Assembly (NCBI GenBank): GCA_944384105.1
Contig: CALWSC010000077.1
Location: 39,792 to 103,791 of the forward strand
Direction of reading: 5' to 3'
Length of the DNA: 64,000 nt
Source: an uncultured Lachnospiraceae bacterium
GTDB lineage: Bacteria; Bacillota; Clostridia; Lachnospirales; Lachnospiraceae
Shown here: positions 1 through 9,107 of the stretch, piece after piece
How positions within the stretch are numbered: position 1 is the stretch's first letter
How the letters are laid out: each line of letters begins with the position of its first letter
Program-made: the position numbers and the translations under genes
Notes under the pieces: generated by a model
The model's input: only the letters and a program-made list of their open reading frames with translations
Databases searched by the model: none
What the model was told of the DNA's origin: nothing

Positions 1-624
1 CCAGGACCATGTAAAGGAAAACAGAGCCATCGTCGCAATAGACGGTTTTGCCAGCGGGAATACAATTCTCCAGAATATACGCATATGGCTGCATCCGTCA
101 ATCTTTGCCGCCTCGCTGATGGAATCCGGAATGGAGATAAAGGACTGCCTGAGCAGGAATACAAAGTATACGTCCACACAGCTCGGCAGGATCAGCGCCC
201 ACATGGAATCCAGAATATGCAGGTTCTTGAAGATAATGTATCTCGGAAGAATCATGATGTCGCTCGGGATCATCATGGCTGAAAGCAGTACCAGAAAGAT
301 TACATCTTTTCCTTTAAAATTGATCTTCGCAAATCCGTACGCCGTAAAGCTTACGAAAAAGATCTTAATCAGAATAGTAAGGCCGGTCATCACAATCGTA
401 TTTACATACCATTTCTGAAAGTTGTATACTCCGTTCGTGAACAGGCCGATAAAGTTCTTTACGGTCGGGCTTTCCGGAATCAAATGCCACGGAAACCTCA
501 TTACTTCGCCGCTTACCTTGAATGAGGAAGACAGCATGAAGATGAACGGTGCGACAAAACAAAAGCCAACCAGAATCATGATAATGGTAAGAACCCATTT
601 CAGTGCTTTATCTTTTTTCGTCAT
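1..624 (-). CDS. Carbohydrate ABC transporter permease, MalG type (3' end outside window)
   Basis: Inner-membrane permease of a CUT1-type sugar ABC importer. The reading frame is open from the ATG at 624 to the window edge, giving about 208 residues; the C-terminus is missing. The N-terminus MTKKDKALKW is followed by a hydrophobic first membrane helix, and near the edge the cytoplasmic EAA loop (EAAKIDGCSHMRIFWRIVFP) that docks on the ATPase is clear. It starts 13 nt downstream of the partner permease gene, with GGAGGGGA as ribosome site. The two permeases should form a heterodimer; the binding protein is not in the window. Substrate is unknown. Confidence 0.93.
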   Translation of the reverse strand, partial: MTKKDKALKWVLTIIMILVGFCFVAPFIFMLSSSFKVSGEVMRFPWHLIPESPTVKNFIGLFTNGVYNFQKWYVNTIVMTGLTILIKIFFVSFTAYGFAKINFKGKDVIFLVLLSAMMIPSDIMILPRYIIFKNLHILDSMWALILPSCVDVYFVFLLRQSFISIPDSISEAAKIDGCSHMRIFWRIVFPLAKPSIATMALFSFTWSW

Positions 625-637
625 TTCCGTCCCCTCC

Positions 638-1564
638 TTAATAATTTACCCATTTCTTCTGTCCGCGCCACTGAATCAGCGTAACGATCATAACGATCAC
701 AAACATTACAAGAGCCATAGCACTGGCAACGCTTGTCTGATATTTCGTAAATGCGGTGCGAACAATATTGATGGACATAACAGTTGTAGCCTGACCCGGT
801 CCTCCTTCGGTAAGTGCCTGAATAATTGTGAAGTTCTGGAACGAACCGGTGATAGAACTGATTAAGAGGAAGAATGTTGTCGGGGAAATCATCGGAATGA
901 TGACGTGACGAATTCTCTGCCACTTGGTCGCTCCGTCAATCTGCGCCGCTTCCACAAGCTCGCTCGGAACGTCCTGCAGCGCTCCCAGATATACGACCAT
1001 GTTAAGTCCCAGCCCTTTCCATACGGCGATGACAGCCGTTGTCGGCAGTGCCAGCACCATATCCTGCAGCAGCAGCGGCGGATCAAATCCCAATCCCTGC
1101 AGCCCCTGAATAATCGGGCTTCCATTTCCCAGAAGTACCTTAAATACAATGGCAATCGCAACCATATTGGATACGTACGGCATAAAGATCAGAGAACGGA
1201 TTCCATTCTTGCAGAATACGCCTTTGTTCAGAATAAACGCGAACACAAATCCCAGTACCATAATAAGCGGTACGTATACCAGAGTGTACACAAAGGTTCT
1301 TAACAGCGAATCTCTGATTTCTTTGTTGGTAAAAACGGTGATAAAGTTTTTCAGTCCCTCGAACTGCAGGTTATCCAGCTTCGTGATATACGTGATGTTT
1401 CCGAACGACATCGCGATAGCCATGAGAAAGGGAATACCTGTAAAGACTGTAAAGAAAATCAGATACGGCGCGATGAACATCAATCCTGCGCGGTTCTCCT
1501 TCTTCTGAGCCAGCGAGGTCTTCGCTTTTACCTTTGGTGCTTTTTCCTTTTTCATAAAGCCCAC
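638..1564 (-). CDS. Carbohydrate ABC transporter permease, MalF/UgpA type
   Basis: Partner permease of a CUT1 sugar importer, 308 residues, the usual size of the family. The N-terminal tail is rich in lysine and alanine and lies in the cytoplasm; the first membrane helix is at about residues 28-53 and six helices are expected. The EAA loop (EAAQIDGATKWQRIRHVIIP) is intact at about residue 215. It is the first gene of the transporter operon and lies 200 nt downstream of a YesM-type sensor kinase, an arrangement typical of inducible oligosaccharide uptake loci. The sequence does not show which sugar is carried. Confidence 0.95.
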   Translation of the reverse strand: MGFMKKEKAPKVKAKTSLAQKKENRAGLMFIAPYLIFFTVFTGIPFLMAIAMSFGNITYITKLDNLQFEGLKNFITVFTNKEIRDSLLRTFVYTLVYVPLIMVLGFVFAFILNKGVFCKNGIRSLIFMPYVSNMVAIAIVFKVLLGNGSPIIQGLQGLGFDPPLLLQDMVLALPTTAVIAVWKGLGLNMVVYLGALQDVPSELVEAAQIDGATKWQRIRHVIIPMISPTTFFLLISSITGSFQNFTIIQALTEGGPGQATTVMSINIVRTAFTKYQTSVASAMALVMFVIVMIVTLIQWRGQKKWVNY

Positions 1565-1710
1565 CTCTCACTTCTCTTTTTTTCGTTGAAATATCCGAGC
1601 GCAGCTTTACGCCCGGATCTTTCTTATGGTTTTATTGTACCGTTTTCCGCTGTGAAGTTATATAGGTGGTTTTTTATATCCATTGGCTATTTTTGTGTTT
1701 TTACAGACAG

Positions 1711-1751
1711 AAAGGACAAATCCGGATGGTATTTTGCCTGATTTGTCCTTT
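1711..1751 (-). terminator. Terminator after the sensor kinase gene
   Basis: A perfect 12-bp inverted repeat (AAAGGACAAATC / GATTTGTCCTTT) with a 17-nt loop lies 17 nt past the kinase stop codon. The tail is pyrimidine rich but has no long U run. It separates the two-component genes from the permease operon, so the remaining 150 nt up to 1564 must hold the transporter promoter. No convincing -35/-10 pair was found there. Confidence 0.7.
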
Positions 1752-1767
1752 CCGTTTTGGTGATTTC

Positions 1768-3633
1768 TCACGGATTCTGTCTCAGATTTCCGTATTCATC
1801 CACGTCTGATGCGGTAATTTTCGGTATTTTTACCACTACCACAGTTCCGCATCCCTGTCTGCTGTTTATAGCAACAGCATTTTCAAGCCCGAAATACAGC
1901 TTGATGCGCATCTGTACGCTATGCAGCCCGATACCAGTGCTTCTGCGGTTTTTCTCCGAAGCGCTGTCCTGCTTTCTGCCGTTTACAATCTGATTGCGCA
2001 CCTGTTCCAGCCGTTCCTTTCCCATGCCGCAGCCGTTGTCAGCAACACGGATCGTAACCCAGCCATCCTGCACCCGGATCGACAGACGGATATTCAGTCG
2101 GCGCTCTATGCCTTCCATGGCATAGAGAAATGAATTTTCCACTAAAGGCTGCAGCAGAATCTTCAGCGAATACAATCCGCGGATCTGCTCCATATCTGTG
2201 CGCAGATCGAAGCTCACGCTGCCGCCGTAGCGGTTCTGCTGTATCTTCACATACGCCATCAGATGCTCAATCTCGTGCTCCATGGGCACGATGATCTGTC
2301 CTCCGCTGATCGAAAGGCGGTACATTCTGCCCAGAGACGCCGCAATTCTGCCGATATCGGGGTGCCCCGCCTCATTCGATTTCCACACGATATTTTCCAG
2401 GGTATTATACAGAAAATGCGGATTGATCTGGCTCATCAGCACCTCCAGCTCCAGCTCCTTCTTCTTGCGGTCTGCTTTGAGCCCCTCAATGATGTGCGTG
2501 TTAATCCGATGCAGCATAGAGTTGTAGTAGACCATCATATCGTTGATCTCGCTCTTCTTTTTGCTGACCTCGACGTAGGCATTTAAGTTTCCGCCGTAGA
2601 CCTCCCGCATGGAACTGTTCAGCTTTCCGATCGGCTCCATAAAGCTTTTATACAGCCACAAAAGAAGCATGCCGCTGAATCCCATGCAGAGCAAAAGAAG
2701 AACCGCAAACCTGAAGTACAGCCCGTCTACTTCTGATGTGACCGCACTTGCCGGCACAATCATGACAGTCTGCCAGTCATTGACCTCGGATTTCTCCATG
2801 CAGACCATCCGCCTCTTTCCATCAAATGTATATTCAAAGGACTGGCTGTCCTCCCGCTCCAGCATGCTGCGCAGCCAGGCGGGAACGCTGCCGCTCTCCA
2901 GGCTTTTCTCATTGCTTGCAGAGATCAGATGCCCCTGCCCATCCATAATATAGATCTCTCCCTGCATGGAGTCAGCCTTTTCTTTATATAAATTATAGAA
3001 TACCTCTTCCTTAAGCGCAAAAATCTGCACATACTCATATCGGTTGCTCGTCCAGGAGTAAACCCTTCGTGAGCCGAACACCGCCATGCGCTCATGTACA
3101 TTATCATTCCTCCTGCTCACCAGGAAGTTCTCACGAACCGGATACCATACCAGCTGCATCAGCTTATCCCCGTCGTTGATGCCCATTTTCTCGAGCTTTC
3201 CTCTCACTTCCCCGTTATCGTTGTTGGGATCGAGAAAGTTTAACAGCTCACCGCGCCGCGTATATATCGCTCCGAGCTGTTCTCTCTGGCTGAGCCAGTC
3301 CACAGCCTCCAGAATATCCCGGTAAATGCGGACAATGGCGCTCTGCTTTGCTGTGCTGCCCTTTATTCTGTAATTCTGCCGCGCATACTCTATCAGCTCA
3401 GTATTTCCCGCATATACGTCTGACAGATAGGAAATCTCGTCCAACTTCTCATCCACTGCACTGGTGATCTCCTCCAGATCATAGTGCATGGATCGGATAT
3501 ACTCCTCTTTCAGGGCGGTGCGGGTCCGCCAGAAGATCACTGTAACCAGGATCATGACCGGAATAATCAGCAGCAACATTCCGTAGAACATTTTCCTCTT
3601 CAGCGCTCCCCCGCTTTCTGTTTTCCCCCTCAT
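1768..3633 (-). CDS. Sensor histidine kinase, YesM family
   Basis: Membrane sensor kinase of 621 residues. A first membrane helix at about residues 14-35 and a second at 307-328 enclose an extracellular sensor region of about 270 residues (dCache-like length). A HAMP segment follows, then the His_kinase domain with the phosphoacceptor His406 in QINPHFLYNTLEN, and an ATPase domain with the DNGCGMG box and a GIGLHSVQMR G2-type box. The start overlaps the stop of the upstream response regulator by 4 nt (ATGA), so the two are translationally coupled. It probably senses a sugar or its binding protein and controls the permeases downstream. Confidence 0.95.
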   Translation of the reverse strand: MRGKTESGGALKRKMFYGMLLLIIPVMILVTVIFWRTRTALKEEYIRSMHYDLEEITSAVDEKLDEISYLSDVYAGNTELIEYARQNYRIKGSTAKQSAIVRIYRDILEAVDWLSQREQLGAIYTRRGELLNFLDPNNDNGEVRGKLEKMGINDGDKLMQLVWYPVRENFLVSRRNDNVHERMAVFGSRRVYSWTSNRYEYVQIFALKEEVFYNLYKEKADSMQGEIYIMDGQGHLISASNEKSLESGSVPAWLRSMLEREDSQSFEYTFDGKRRMVCMEKSEVNDWQTVMIVPASAVTSEVDGLYFRFAVLLLLCMGFSGMLLLWLYKSFMEPIGKLNSSMREVYGGNLNAYVEVSKKKSEINDMMVYYNSMLHRINTHIIEGLKADRKKKELELEVLMSQINPHFLYNTLENIVWKSNEAGHPDIGRIAASLGRMYRLSISGGQIIVPMEHEIEHLMAYVKIQQNRYGGSVSFDLRTDMEQIRGLYSLKILLQPLVENSFLYAMEGIERRLNIRLSIRVQDGWVTIRVADNGCGMGKERLEQVRNQIVNGRKQDSASEKNRRSTGIGLHSVQMRIKLYFGLENAVAINSRQGCGTVVVVKIPKITASDVDEYGNLRQNP

Positions 3634-5246
3634 CTGCTCACCTTTTCGGCTTCTGTCCTGCCCTTGCCCTCCACAGCAAGGCTGCGGTATTCATTCGGGC
3701 TCATGCCATACTTTTTCTTAAAGACCTTGATATAATTCGATACGTCCGCCCAGCCGAGTGCCTCGGAAATCTCATAAATCTTCAGCGCGGGATCTCTCAG
3801 CAGTTCGCAGCTCTTCTCCAGGCGTTTTCTCGTTACGTATTCACTGAAATTGCATTCGAATTCATTTTTAAATATCTTGGAGATGTATGCAGTATTCTTG
3901 TGAACCTTCCCAGCTACATACTCGAGTGAGATTTTGTTGGAGCTGTACTCCTGATCTACAATCTCCCGGATCGCGGCCGCAAGGCTGCTGCGCTTCTTCG
4001 TCTCGCCTTTCATTCTCCGGCACTCTTCAGAAGCTTCTGAAAGTATCCGGTACAGGAAATCCCTCTTATCCTCCAGGCTGTCGCGCAGGTAAATATCCGA
4101 GTAAGTGCAGCCAAGCTTCTGCATCACGCGCTCCATCTGCACAGAACTTTGCAGAAGTCTCCTTGAAGCATGGAACAGCAGCTCCAGAGACATGCGGTTG
4201 ATATAATCATAATCCCGGATCACGCGGTTGCGGAACACCGAGAACGTACTGTCCAGCTCCTCCAGAATCCTGTCCCGATTCCGGCTCAGCACAGCGTCCA
4301 TGATACGTTCCGCATTAAATTCGATTGTATAGTAATCGAAATCGGCCTCCTGCATCTCCTTATAGTACATGATCATGCGCGGCGTCTCATGAAATATCTT
4401 CTGGCTGGCGCAGCATTTCGCCTGCTGATAGCACTGGGGCAGCATCTGATAATTAAGGTAGAAACTGCTGATTCCCACAGAGACGCTGATTCCGCTGTGT
4501 TTCTGCGCGCGGTCAGCCATCCGGCGGGCGCACTCACGCAGTGTATCCTCCTGCTGATCCTCCGGAAGCATCAGAATACCGGTAATGTGATCCTCGTAGT
4601 TCAGAAAGATCTTTCCGAAGAGCTCCTCCTCGCACCGTGCCTCCTCGAGTGCCTTCGCAACTTTCGTCTTGAGCTCGTATGTTCTCTGCTTGTCCATCTG
4701 TCCGGAGATGTCCATCCGGAAATACATGACGCCGAACCTTCCCTCGTCGTCTCCATAGAGCTCCTGCTCCATCTCCTCCTCGTCATAGCCGTAGCCCTTT
4801 AAAAGTGCATTGAACTTCTGCTGTTCCTTCAGAAGCTCGCCCTCCTCAAAAGAGCGCTCATGCTGCCGCTCTTCGTCCAGCTGTTTCTTAAGCCTGCAGA
4901 AAACATTCTCAAATTCATCGATATCCGTGGGCTTCAGAAGATATTCACAAACCCGGTTCTTGATTGCCGTCTGCAGATATTCAAAGTCATTGTAGCCGCT
5001 GAGGATCACCATACGGATGCGCGGATATTCGCGGCTTAACCGCTTCATCAGCTCCAGCCCGTCCATCTTCGGCATCCGGATATCTGAAAGTACAATATCA
5101 GGAACATTTCCCGCGATCTCCTCAAGCGCCTCCGCACCGTTGGCGCATACCCCGCTGATCTCGAATCCCCATTCTTTCCACGGAAGACTGTTTGCGATGC
5201 CGCTTGCAATCGCCTTTTCATCCTCCACAATCAACAGCTTATACAT
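3630..5246 (-). CDS. Response regulator with AraC-type DNA-binding domain, YesN family
   Basis: Transcription regulator of 538 residues. The N-terminal receiver domain has the acidic pair ED at residues 8-10, phosphoacceptor Asp55 (SDIRMPKMDG) and a conserved Lys near residue 105; a long linker of YesN type follows; the last 100 residues are an AraC helix-turn-helix pair ending KKYGMSPNEYR. The frame stays open to 5447, but ATG 5246 (MYKLLIVEDE) is the proper start: it has AGAGGGA six bases upstream and matches the family N-terminus. Phosphorylated by the downstream kinase, it should activate the sugar transporter operon. Confidence 0.95.
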   Translation of the reverse strand: MYKLLIVEDEKAIASGIANSLPWKEWGFEISGVCANGAEALEEIAGNVPDIVLSDIRMPKMDGLELMKRLSREYPRIRMVILSGYNDFEYLQTAIKNRVCEYLLKPTDIDEFENVFCRLKKQLDEERQHERSFEEGELLKEQQKFNALLKGYGYDEEEMEQELYGDDEGRFGVMYFRMDISGQMDKQRTYELKTKVAKALEEARCEEELFGKIFLNYEDHITGILMLPEDQQEDTLRECARRMADRAQKHSGISVSVGISSFYLNYQMLPQCYQQAKCCASQKIFHETPRMIMYYKEMQEADFDYYTIEFNAERIMDAVLSRNRDRILEELDSTFSVFRNRVIRDYDYINRMSLELLFHASRRLLQSSVQMERVMQKLGCTYSDIYLRDSLEDKRDFLYRILSEASEECRRMKGETKKRSSLAAAIREIVDQEYSSNKISLEYVAGKVHKNTAYISKIFKNEFECNFSEYVTRKRLEKSCELLRDPALKIYEISEALGWADVSNYIKVFKKKYGMSPNEYRSLAVEGKGRTEAEKVSR

Positions 5247-5318
5247 ACGGTTCCCTCTCCATCTCTTAGCGTACTTACGCGAAGACAGCGGCCTCCCTTC
5301 CATCTTCGCTTTCCTTCC

Positions 5319-5347
5319 ATTATATATAATTCTGACATTTCCGTAAA
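5319..5347 (-). promoter_or_regulatory. Sigma-A type promoter of the two-component operon
   Basis: On the minus strand TTTACG and TATAAT are separated by exactly 17 nt, about 70 nt upstream of the response regulator start. The -10 is perfect; the -35 matches four of six positions. It lies inside the 3' end of the region between the nucleosidase stop and the regulator start. Confidence 0.6.
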
Positions 5348-5376
5348 CTATTTTCCCGAAATTACTGCTATCCTCC

Positions 5377-6282
5377 TCATTCCGGAATCTTATACAGTCT
5401 GCCGTCAGACAGAATTGCCGGATCGCCTTCTGTGATTCTCTGCTCATACAGCCATTCGTCCGGCTGGCGAAGCATAGATTCCCTGCCGTTTCTGTCTCTT
5501 ACCGTTACCAGCACAGTCACCGCTTCGCCGGAGGGGCGTTCTTCGCAGCCGTAGTCATCTTCCTGAATGTTGGTGATTATGTATGTTTTGTTTTTCATTT
5601 CGGTATAGTATTCTAAGATACCGATTGTAATTTCTGCTGCCCGCGCAGACGCTAATTCACAGTTTTTATCGAAATTCTCTATTCCGCTGTGCTCTGCCGT
5701 ATCTGTGATTGTCCGGACACTCAGGAATGGAATATTGTTCGCATAGCAGACATGAGCCACACTCGCCGACTCCATGTCTGCGGAGAGCGGGGAGAATTCC
5801 TTATTAATCTCTTCTCTCTTATCATCCTCAATAAACTGCTCTCCTGTAACCACAGTTCCGAACCGCATCGGATACAGGGTCTTTTGGCTGTATGCCTTCG
5901 CCGCATCCAGTAATTCCGGGTCAGGTTTAAAAAAATTTTCCGTCAGCCACGGATGAAAATCCGTCAGTATATCCTCCTTCACATCATGGTAAATCATCCG
6001 ATCCGCCACAATCGTGTCAAAGAGCTGCACACTTTCATCCATTCCTCCCGCAGTACCGGCATTGACAATACAGTCTGTCTGAAATGTATCTATCAAAATC
6101 TGCGCCGCAATCGCCGCATTCACCTTGCAGACGCCGCTGTATAATGCCGTCACCTCCAGATTTCCAATCCGTCCGGAATAAAATTTCAGCATCGCCTTCT
6201 CTGTCACAACCGGAGACTGTAACCGCGGCAGAAACGGCTTTAGCTCCTCATCGCCGGCACACAAAATACCAATTTTCATCAT
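5377..6282 (-). CDS. MTA/SAH nucleosidase family protein with C-terminal extension
   Basis: The first 225 residues match the 5'-methylthioadenosine/S-adenosylhomocysteine nucleosidase fold, which cleaves adenine from MTA or SAH. Visible signatures are the N-terminal acid (GDEEL, residues 10-14), NAGTAGG at about 74, the purine/ribose site ADMESASVAHVC at about 168 and the catalytic Asp in VRTITDTAE at about 190. At 301 residues it is some 70 longer than usual enzymes; the extra C-terminal segment, rich in charged residues, is not recognised. GGAGG lies six bases before the first of two ATGs. Substrate could be another purine nucleoside. Confidence 0.85.
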   Translation of the reverse strand: MMKIGILCAGDEELKPFLPRLQSPVVTEKAMLKFYSGRIGNLEVTALYSGVCKVNAAIAAQILIDTFQTDCIVNAGTAGGMDESVQLFDTIVADRMIYHDVKEDILTDFHPWLTENFFKPDPELLDAAKAYSQKTLYPMRFGTVVTGEQFIEDDKREEINKEFSPLSADMESASVAHVCYANNIPFLSVRTITDTAEHSGIENFDKNCELASARAAEITIGILEYYTEMKNKTYIITNIQEDDYGCEERPSGEAVTVLVTVRDRNGRESMLRQPDEWLYEQRITEGDPAILSDGRLYKIPE

Positions 6283-6360
6283 AAAGACCCTCCTCCCAGC
6301 TTTTCCGTGAAATTAATTCTATTCACTATCGTACCATGGAACGGCTGCCTTTACAACAGA

Positions 6361-6402
6361 AAAAGCCATGCTCCAATCCTACAGGATTTTCGCATGGCTT
6401 TT
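6361..6402 (-). terminator. Terminator after the small helical protein gene
   Basis: An 11-bp perfect stem (AAAAGCCATGC / GCATGGCTTTT) with a T-rich minus-strand tail begins right after the stop codon at 6405. It isolates this gene from the nucleosidase gene downstream. Confidence 0.8.
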
Positions 6403-6404
6403 CT

Positions 6405-6839
6405 TTACAGGAACTCGCGGATATCTGCTGCGAGTTTTTCTTCCAGGTTGATAAGGCGCTTGGTGATGTCCTTCGTCTTCTCATCCGCTGCCTCGTACTG
6501 GTTCAGATATTTTCTGAGGGATTTGATTCCCATATTGCAGCCGTCCGTCATCAGATCGGCGATTGTCTTGTCGGAATCGTCCATGGCGAGTTTCATGTTG
6601 GTCTTTACCCAGGACATACCCTTTGCCATGGGATTGGGTTCCTTTCCGTCATCGTGATATTCCGTCAGAAGGGCGTGGATCTCCTCCTCCAGTTTCTCGT
6701 GCTTTGTCCGGCAGTCCACCAAGCATTTTCGGAATTTTTCATCTCTGACGCTGTCAAGAATATCCTCTATGGAAGCAACTCCCATCTTAATTCCGGCGTC
6801 GCACTCGCGCAGCAGTTTTATAGTATCGGGTTGAATCAT
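6405..6839 (-). CDS. Small all-helical protein (DUF2383/ferritin-like four-helix type), function unknown
   Basis: 144 residues, soluble, with no signal peptide or membrane helix. The pattern of long amphipathic helices separated by short turns (about residues 3-28, 33-62, 75-100 and 105-140) suggests a four-helix bundle. It resembles the PA2169/DUF2383 class by layout only; this is a weak assignment. The gene has its own terminator and stands alone between the CtpA-like protease gene and the nucleosidase gene. No catalytic motif can be seen. Confidence 0.75.
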   Translation of the reverse strand: MIQPDTIKLLRECDAGIKMGVASIEDILDSVRDEKFRKCLVDCRTKHEKLEEEIHALLTEYHDDGKEPNPMAKGMSWVKTNMKLAMDDSDKTIADLMTDGCNMGIKSLRKYLNQYEAADEKTKDITKRLINLEEKLAADIREFL

Positions 6840-6891
6840 ATGCTCTTGGCTCCTTTACTCTTTTCCACCAGTATGCCCGTTTTTTTCGATT

Positions 6892-8100
6892 CTATCCCAA
6901 ATCTGCCGCCTTCTCCAATCCTTTTACAACCTCCACCGCCTTCTGAAGCTGTCCATCCGTTTCTCCGCCCTCTGCGGCTTTAACTTCAATATCCGGCTCA
7001 ATTCCCGTTCCGTGGATGTTATTGCCGTTCGGTGTAAAATACTTTGCCGTGGTCAGTTTGACTTCGCTGCCGTCACTTAATTGATAGTACGTCTGGACGA
7101 TTCCCTTACCGAAGGTCGTCGTTCCCACAAGAGTGCCGATACCATGATCCTTGACGGCTCCCGCAAAAATTTCAGAGGCGCTGGCACTGTTTTCATTCAC
7201 AAGCACGACAAGCGGTATATCTATCGGAGTTTCACCGTCACAGGTATATTCTTCGCGGTGTCCCGCCTTATCCTCGATATAGACAATCATACCCTCGGGC
7301 AGAATCTGGCGCAGCGTATCGCAGACAGCGTCGAGAAGACCGCCCGGATTGTCGCGCAGATCAATGATCAGCCGCTCCATGTTCTGCTCCTTCAGACTCT
7401 GATACGTTTCCCTGAACTGCTCAGACGTCACGCCGGTAAATTGTGTGATCGCAAGATACCCTATACCGTCTCCCAGCATCTCGCCCGTGACATAGCTGAT
7501 CTGCACTTTTCCCTTTGTGACTGTGATGTCCATGCGCTGCTCTGCACCGTCCTCTCCTTTTCTCCCGAGCGTCAGCACAATGTCTTTTGCCTTCTTCTGC
7601 TGAATTGCGCCTGAAATTTCCGAAAGTTCCTTTCCTTCTACCGACTCGCCGTCCACCGCGTAGAGGATGTCTCCCGGAAGGACCCCCGCCTCAGATGCGG
7701 AGCCTCCGTCGTAGCACTGGACGATCACAACCTCACCGGTGTCCTTCATCTGGCCAAGCACCACGCCCAGCCCCTCGTACTTGCCTGCGTTGGATCGATC
7801 CTCCTCCTCGCGTTCCTCCTCTGTATAATATCTCGAATACGGATCCTCCAGCCCCGACACCAGCCCGGCGTACATGGAGTCCTCCAGCTTCTGTTCATCG
7901 ATATCTCCCATATAGACGCTGTCGATCAGGCGGCTGATGTCCGCCACCTTTGCCGTACTCCGAAAGCTTGCCGGTCCGTCGCCCGCAATCCAGAGAACTG
8001 CCGCTGCCGCAGCAAACAGCACTGCAGCACAGACCGCTCCTCCCACAAAACTCTTCCAGTGGACGGGATGCCTCTTTCGCCTCTGTTCCTCATGCTCCAT
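6892..8100 (-). CDS. ctpA: S41 family C-terminal processing peptidase with PDZ domain
   Basis: Membrane-anchored serine protease of 402 residues. A basic N-terminus precedes one membrane helix (about 18-40), placing the rest outside the cell. A PDZ domain spans about residues 100-185; the catalytic domain has the substrate-binding LIIDLRDNPGG at about 245, the nucleophile within SASASE (305-310) and the general-base Lys332 in TFGKGIVQ. This Ser-Lys dyad is complete. Such enzymes trim envelope proteins and, in spore formers, can activate the sigma-K checkpoint (CtpB). It sits directly downstream of ftsEX, an association seen in other Firmicutes. Confidence 0.95.
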   Translation of the reverse strand: MEHEEQRRKRHPVHWKSFVGGAVCAAVLFAAAAAVLWIAGDGPASFRSTAKVADISRLIDSVYMGDIDEQKLEDSMYAGLVSGLEDPYSRYYTEEEREEEDRSNAGKYEGLGVVLGQMKDTGEVVIVQCYDGGSASEAGVLPGDILYAVDGESVEGKELSEISGAIQQKKAKDIVLTLGRKGEDGAEQRMDITVTKGKVQISYVTGEMLGDGIGYLAITQFTGVTSEQFRETYQSLKEQNMERLIIDLRDNPGGLLDAVCDTLRQILPEGMIVYIEDKAGHREEYTCDGETPIDIPLVVLVNENSASASEIFAGAVKDHGIGTLVGTTTFGKGIVQTYYQLSDGSEVKLTTAKYFTPNGNNIHGTGIEPDIEVKAAEGGETDGQLQKAVEVVKGLEKAADLG

Positions 8101-8128
8101 CTCCTATACCTCCTGTATCACAGAGAAA

Positions 8129-8151
8129 GAGGGATGTAATTCACATCCCTC
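8129..8151 (-). terminator. Terminator after ftsX
   Basis: A 9-bp stem GAGGGATGT / ACATCCCTC with a 5-nt loop and a TTTCTCT tail on the minus strand lies between the ftsX stop and the protease start. It is moderate in strength, so some readthrough into the protease gene is possible. Confidence 0.7.
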
Positions 8152-8186
8152 CGCCATTCTTATTATAATTATATGCTCAGAACGCA

Positions 8187-9107
8187 TCATACTTTCAGAT
8201 GCTTTCGGATCGTGAAAAGACTTCCCAGAAGTCCGATGCCGACTCCGAGAATCAGCCCTACCGGAAGCACCAGGCGGAAGACCTGATTTGCCGGGAGGAA
8301 GGTTAAAATGCCGTTGAGCATATTGAATTTTACCATAACGTACTGCACGACCTGATTATAGAGGAAATAAAGCCCCGCCAGAGGAATCGCTGCGCCCACG
8401 GCTCCGAGCAGAATACCTTCAATGACAAACGGTGCTTTGACAAACGTATTCGTGGCTCCGATGAGCTTCATGATTCCTATCTCCTCCTTGCGGATAGAGA
8501 TGCCGACAGCTACAGTGTTGCTGATCAGGAAGATCGCCACTGCCAGCAGCACCAGGATAATCGCCACGGAGATATATGCCACCAGCTTATTAAATGTCGA
8601 GAGCGTATCCGTCGCTTTCTCCGCCTGCTGAATCTTGTCCGGATTTACACCGTTGAGCGTCTTGATATATTCCACAAGCGCATCCTGATTTTCTACTCGA
8701 TCCACATATACCTCGTATCTCGCCGAATTTGCCAGCGGGTTGTCTGATAAAAATGCACTCGCCAAAGACTCATCGTAGTCATCGCCGAAGTAAATCGGCG
8801 CAAACTGCTCCCATGCCTCGTCCGCGGATACATACTTCACATCGATGACGTGATTCTGCTTGGCAATCTGCTCTCCGATGGAGTCGATTGTCGCCTGATC
8901 AATACCCTCCTGGAAGTAGACCAGAATGCTGACATTCTGTTCTGTGCTGCGCATAATGTATGTGAAATTGATCACAATAGCGAAGAACAGCCCAAACAGA
9001 AAGATACACGCTGCCATCGTCGCCACGGAAGCTATAGAGAACATCTTATTTCTCCAGATATTCTTCAGACCCTGCTTCAGGCTGTATCCCAGTGTACTAA
9101 TCCTCAT
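8187..9107 (-). CDS. ftsX: Cell division ABC transporter permease FtsX
   Basis: Integral membrane partner of FtsE, 306 residues. One helix near residues 20-45 is followed by an extracellular domain of about 120 residues that normally contacts a peptidoglycan hydrolase, then three further helices (about 165-195, 215-245, 265-300). ATG 9107 is preferred over an upstream GTG at 9116, because GAGGG lies eight bases before the ATG. The start overlaps the ftsE stop by 11 nt, showing coupled translation. FtsEX uses ATP cycling to switch on cell-wall hydrolases during division or elongation. Confidence 0.95.
   Translation of the reverse strand: MRISTLGYSLKQGLKNIWRNKMFSIASVATMAACIFLFGLFFAIVINFTYIMRSTEQNVSILVYFQEGIDQATIDSIGEQIAKQNHVIDVKYVSADEAWEQFAPIYFGDDYDESLASAFLSDNPLANSARYEVYVDRVENQDALVEYIKTLNGVNPDKIQQAEKATDTLSTFNKLVAYISVAIILVLLAVAIFLISNTVAVGISIRKEEIGIMKLIGATNTFVKAPFVIEGILLGAVGAAIPLAGLYFLYNQVVQYVMVKFNMLNGILTFLPANQVFRLVLPVGLILGVGIGLLGSLFTIRKHLKV

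Noticed and set aside
5247-5447. 67-codon N-terminal extension of the response regulator
   Set aside because: It contains the promoter region, and response regulators begin directly with the receiver domain.
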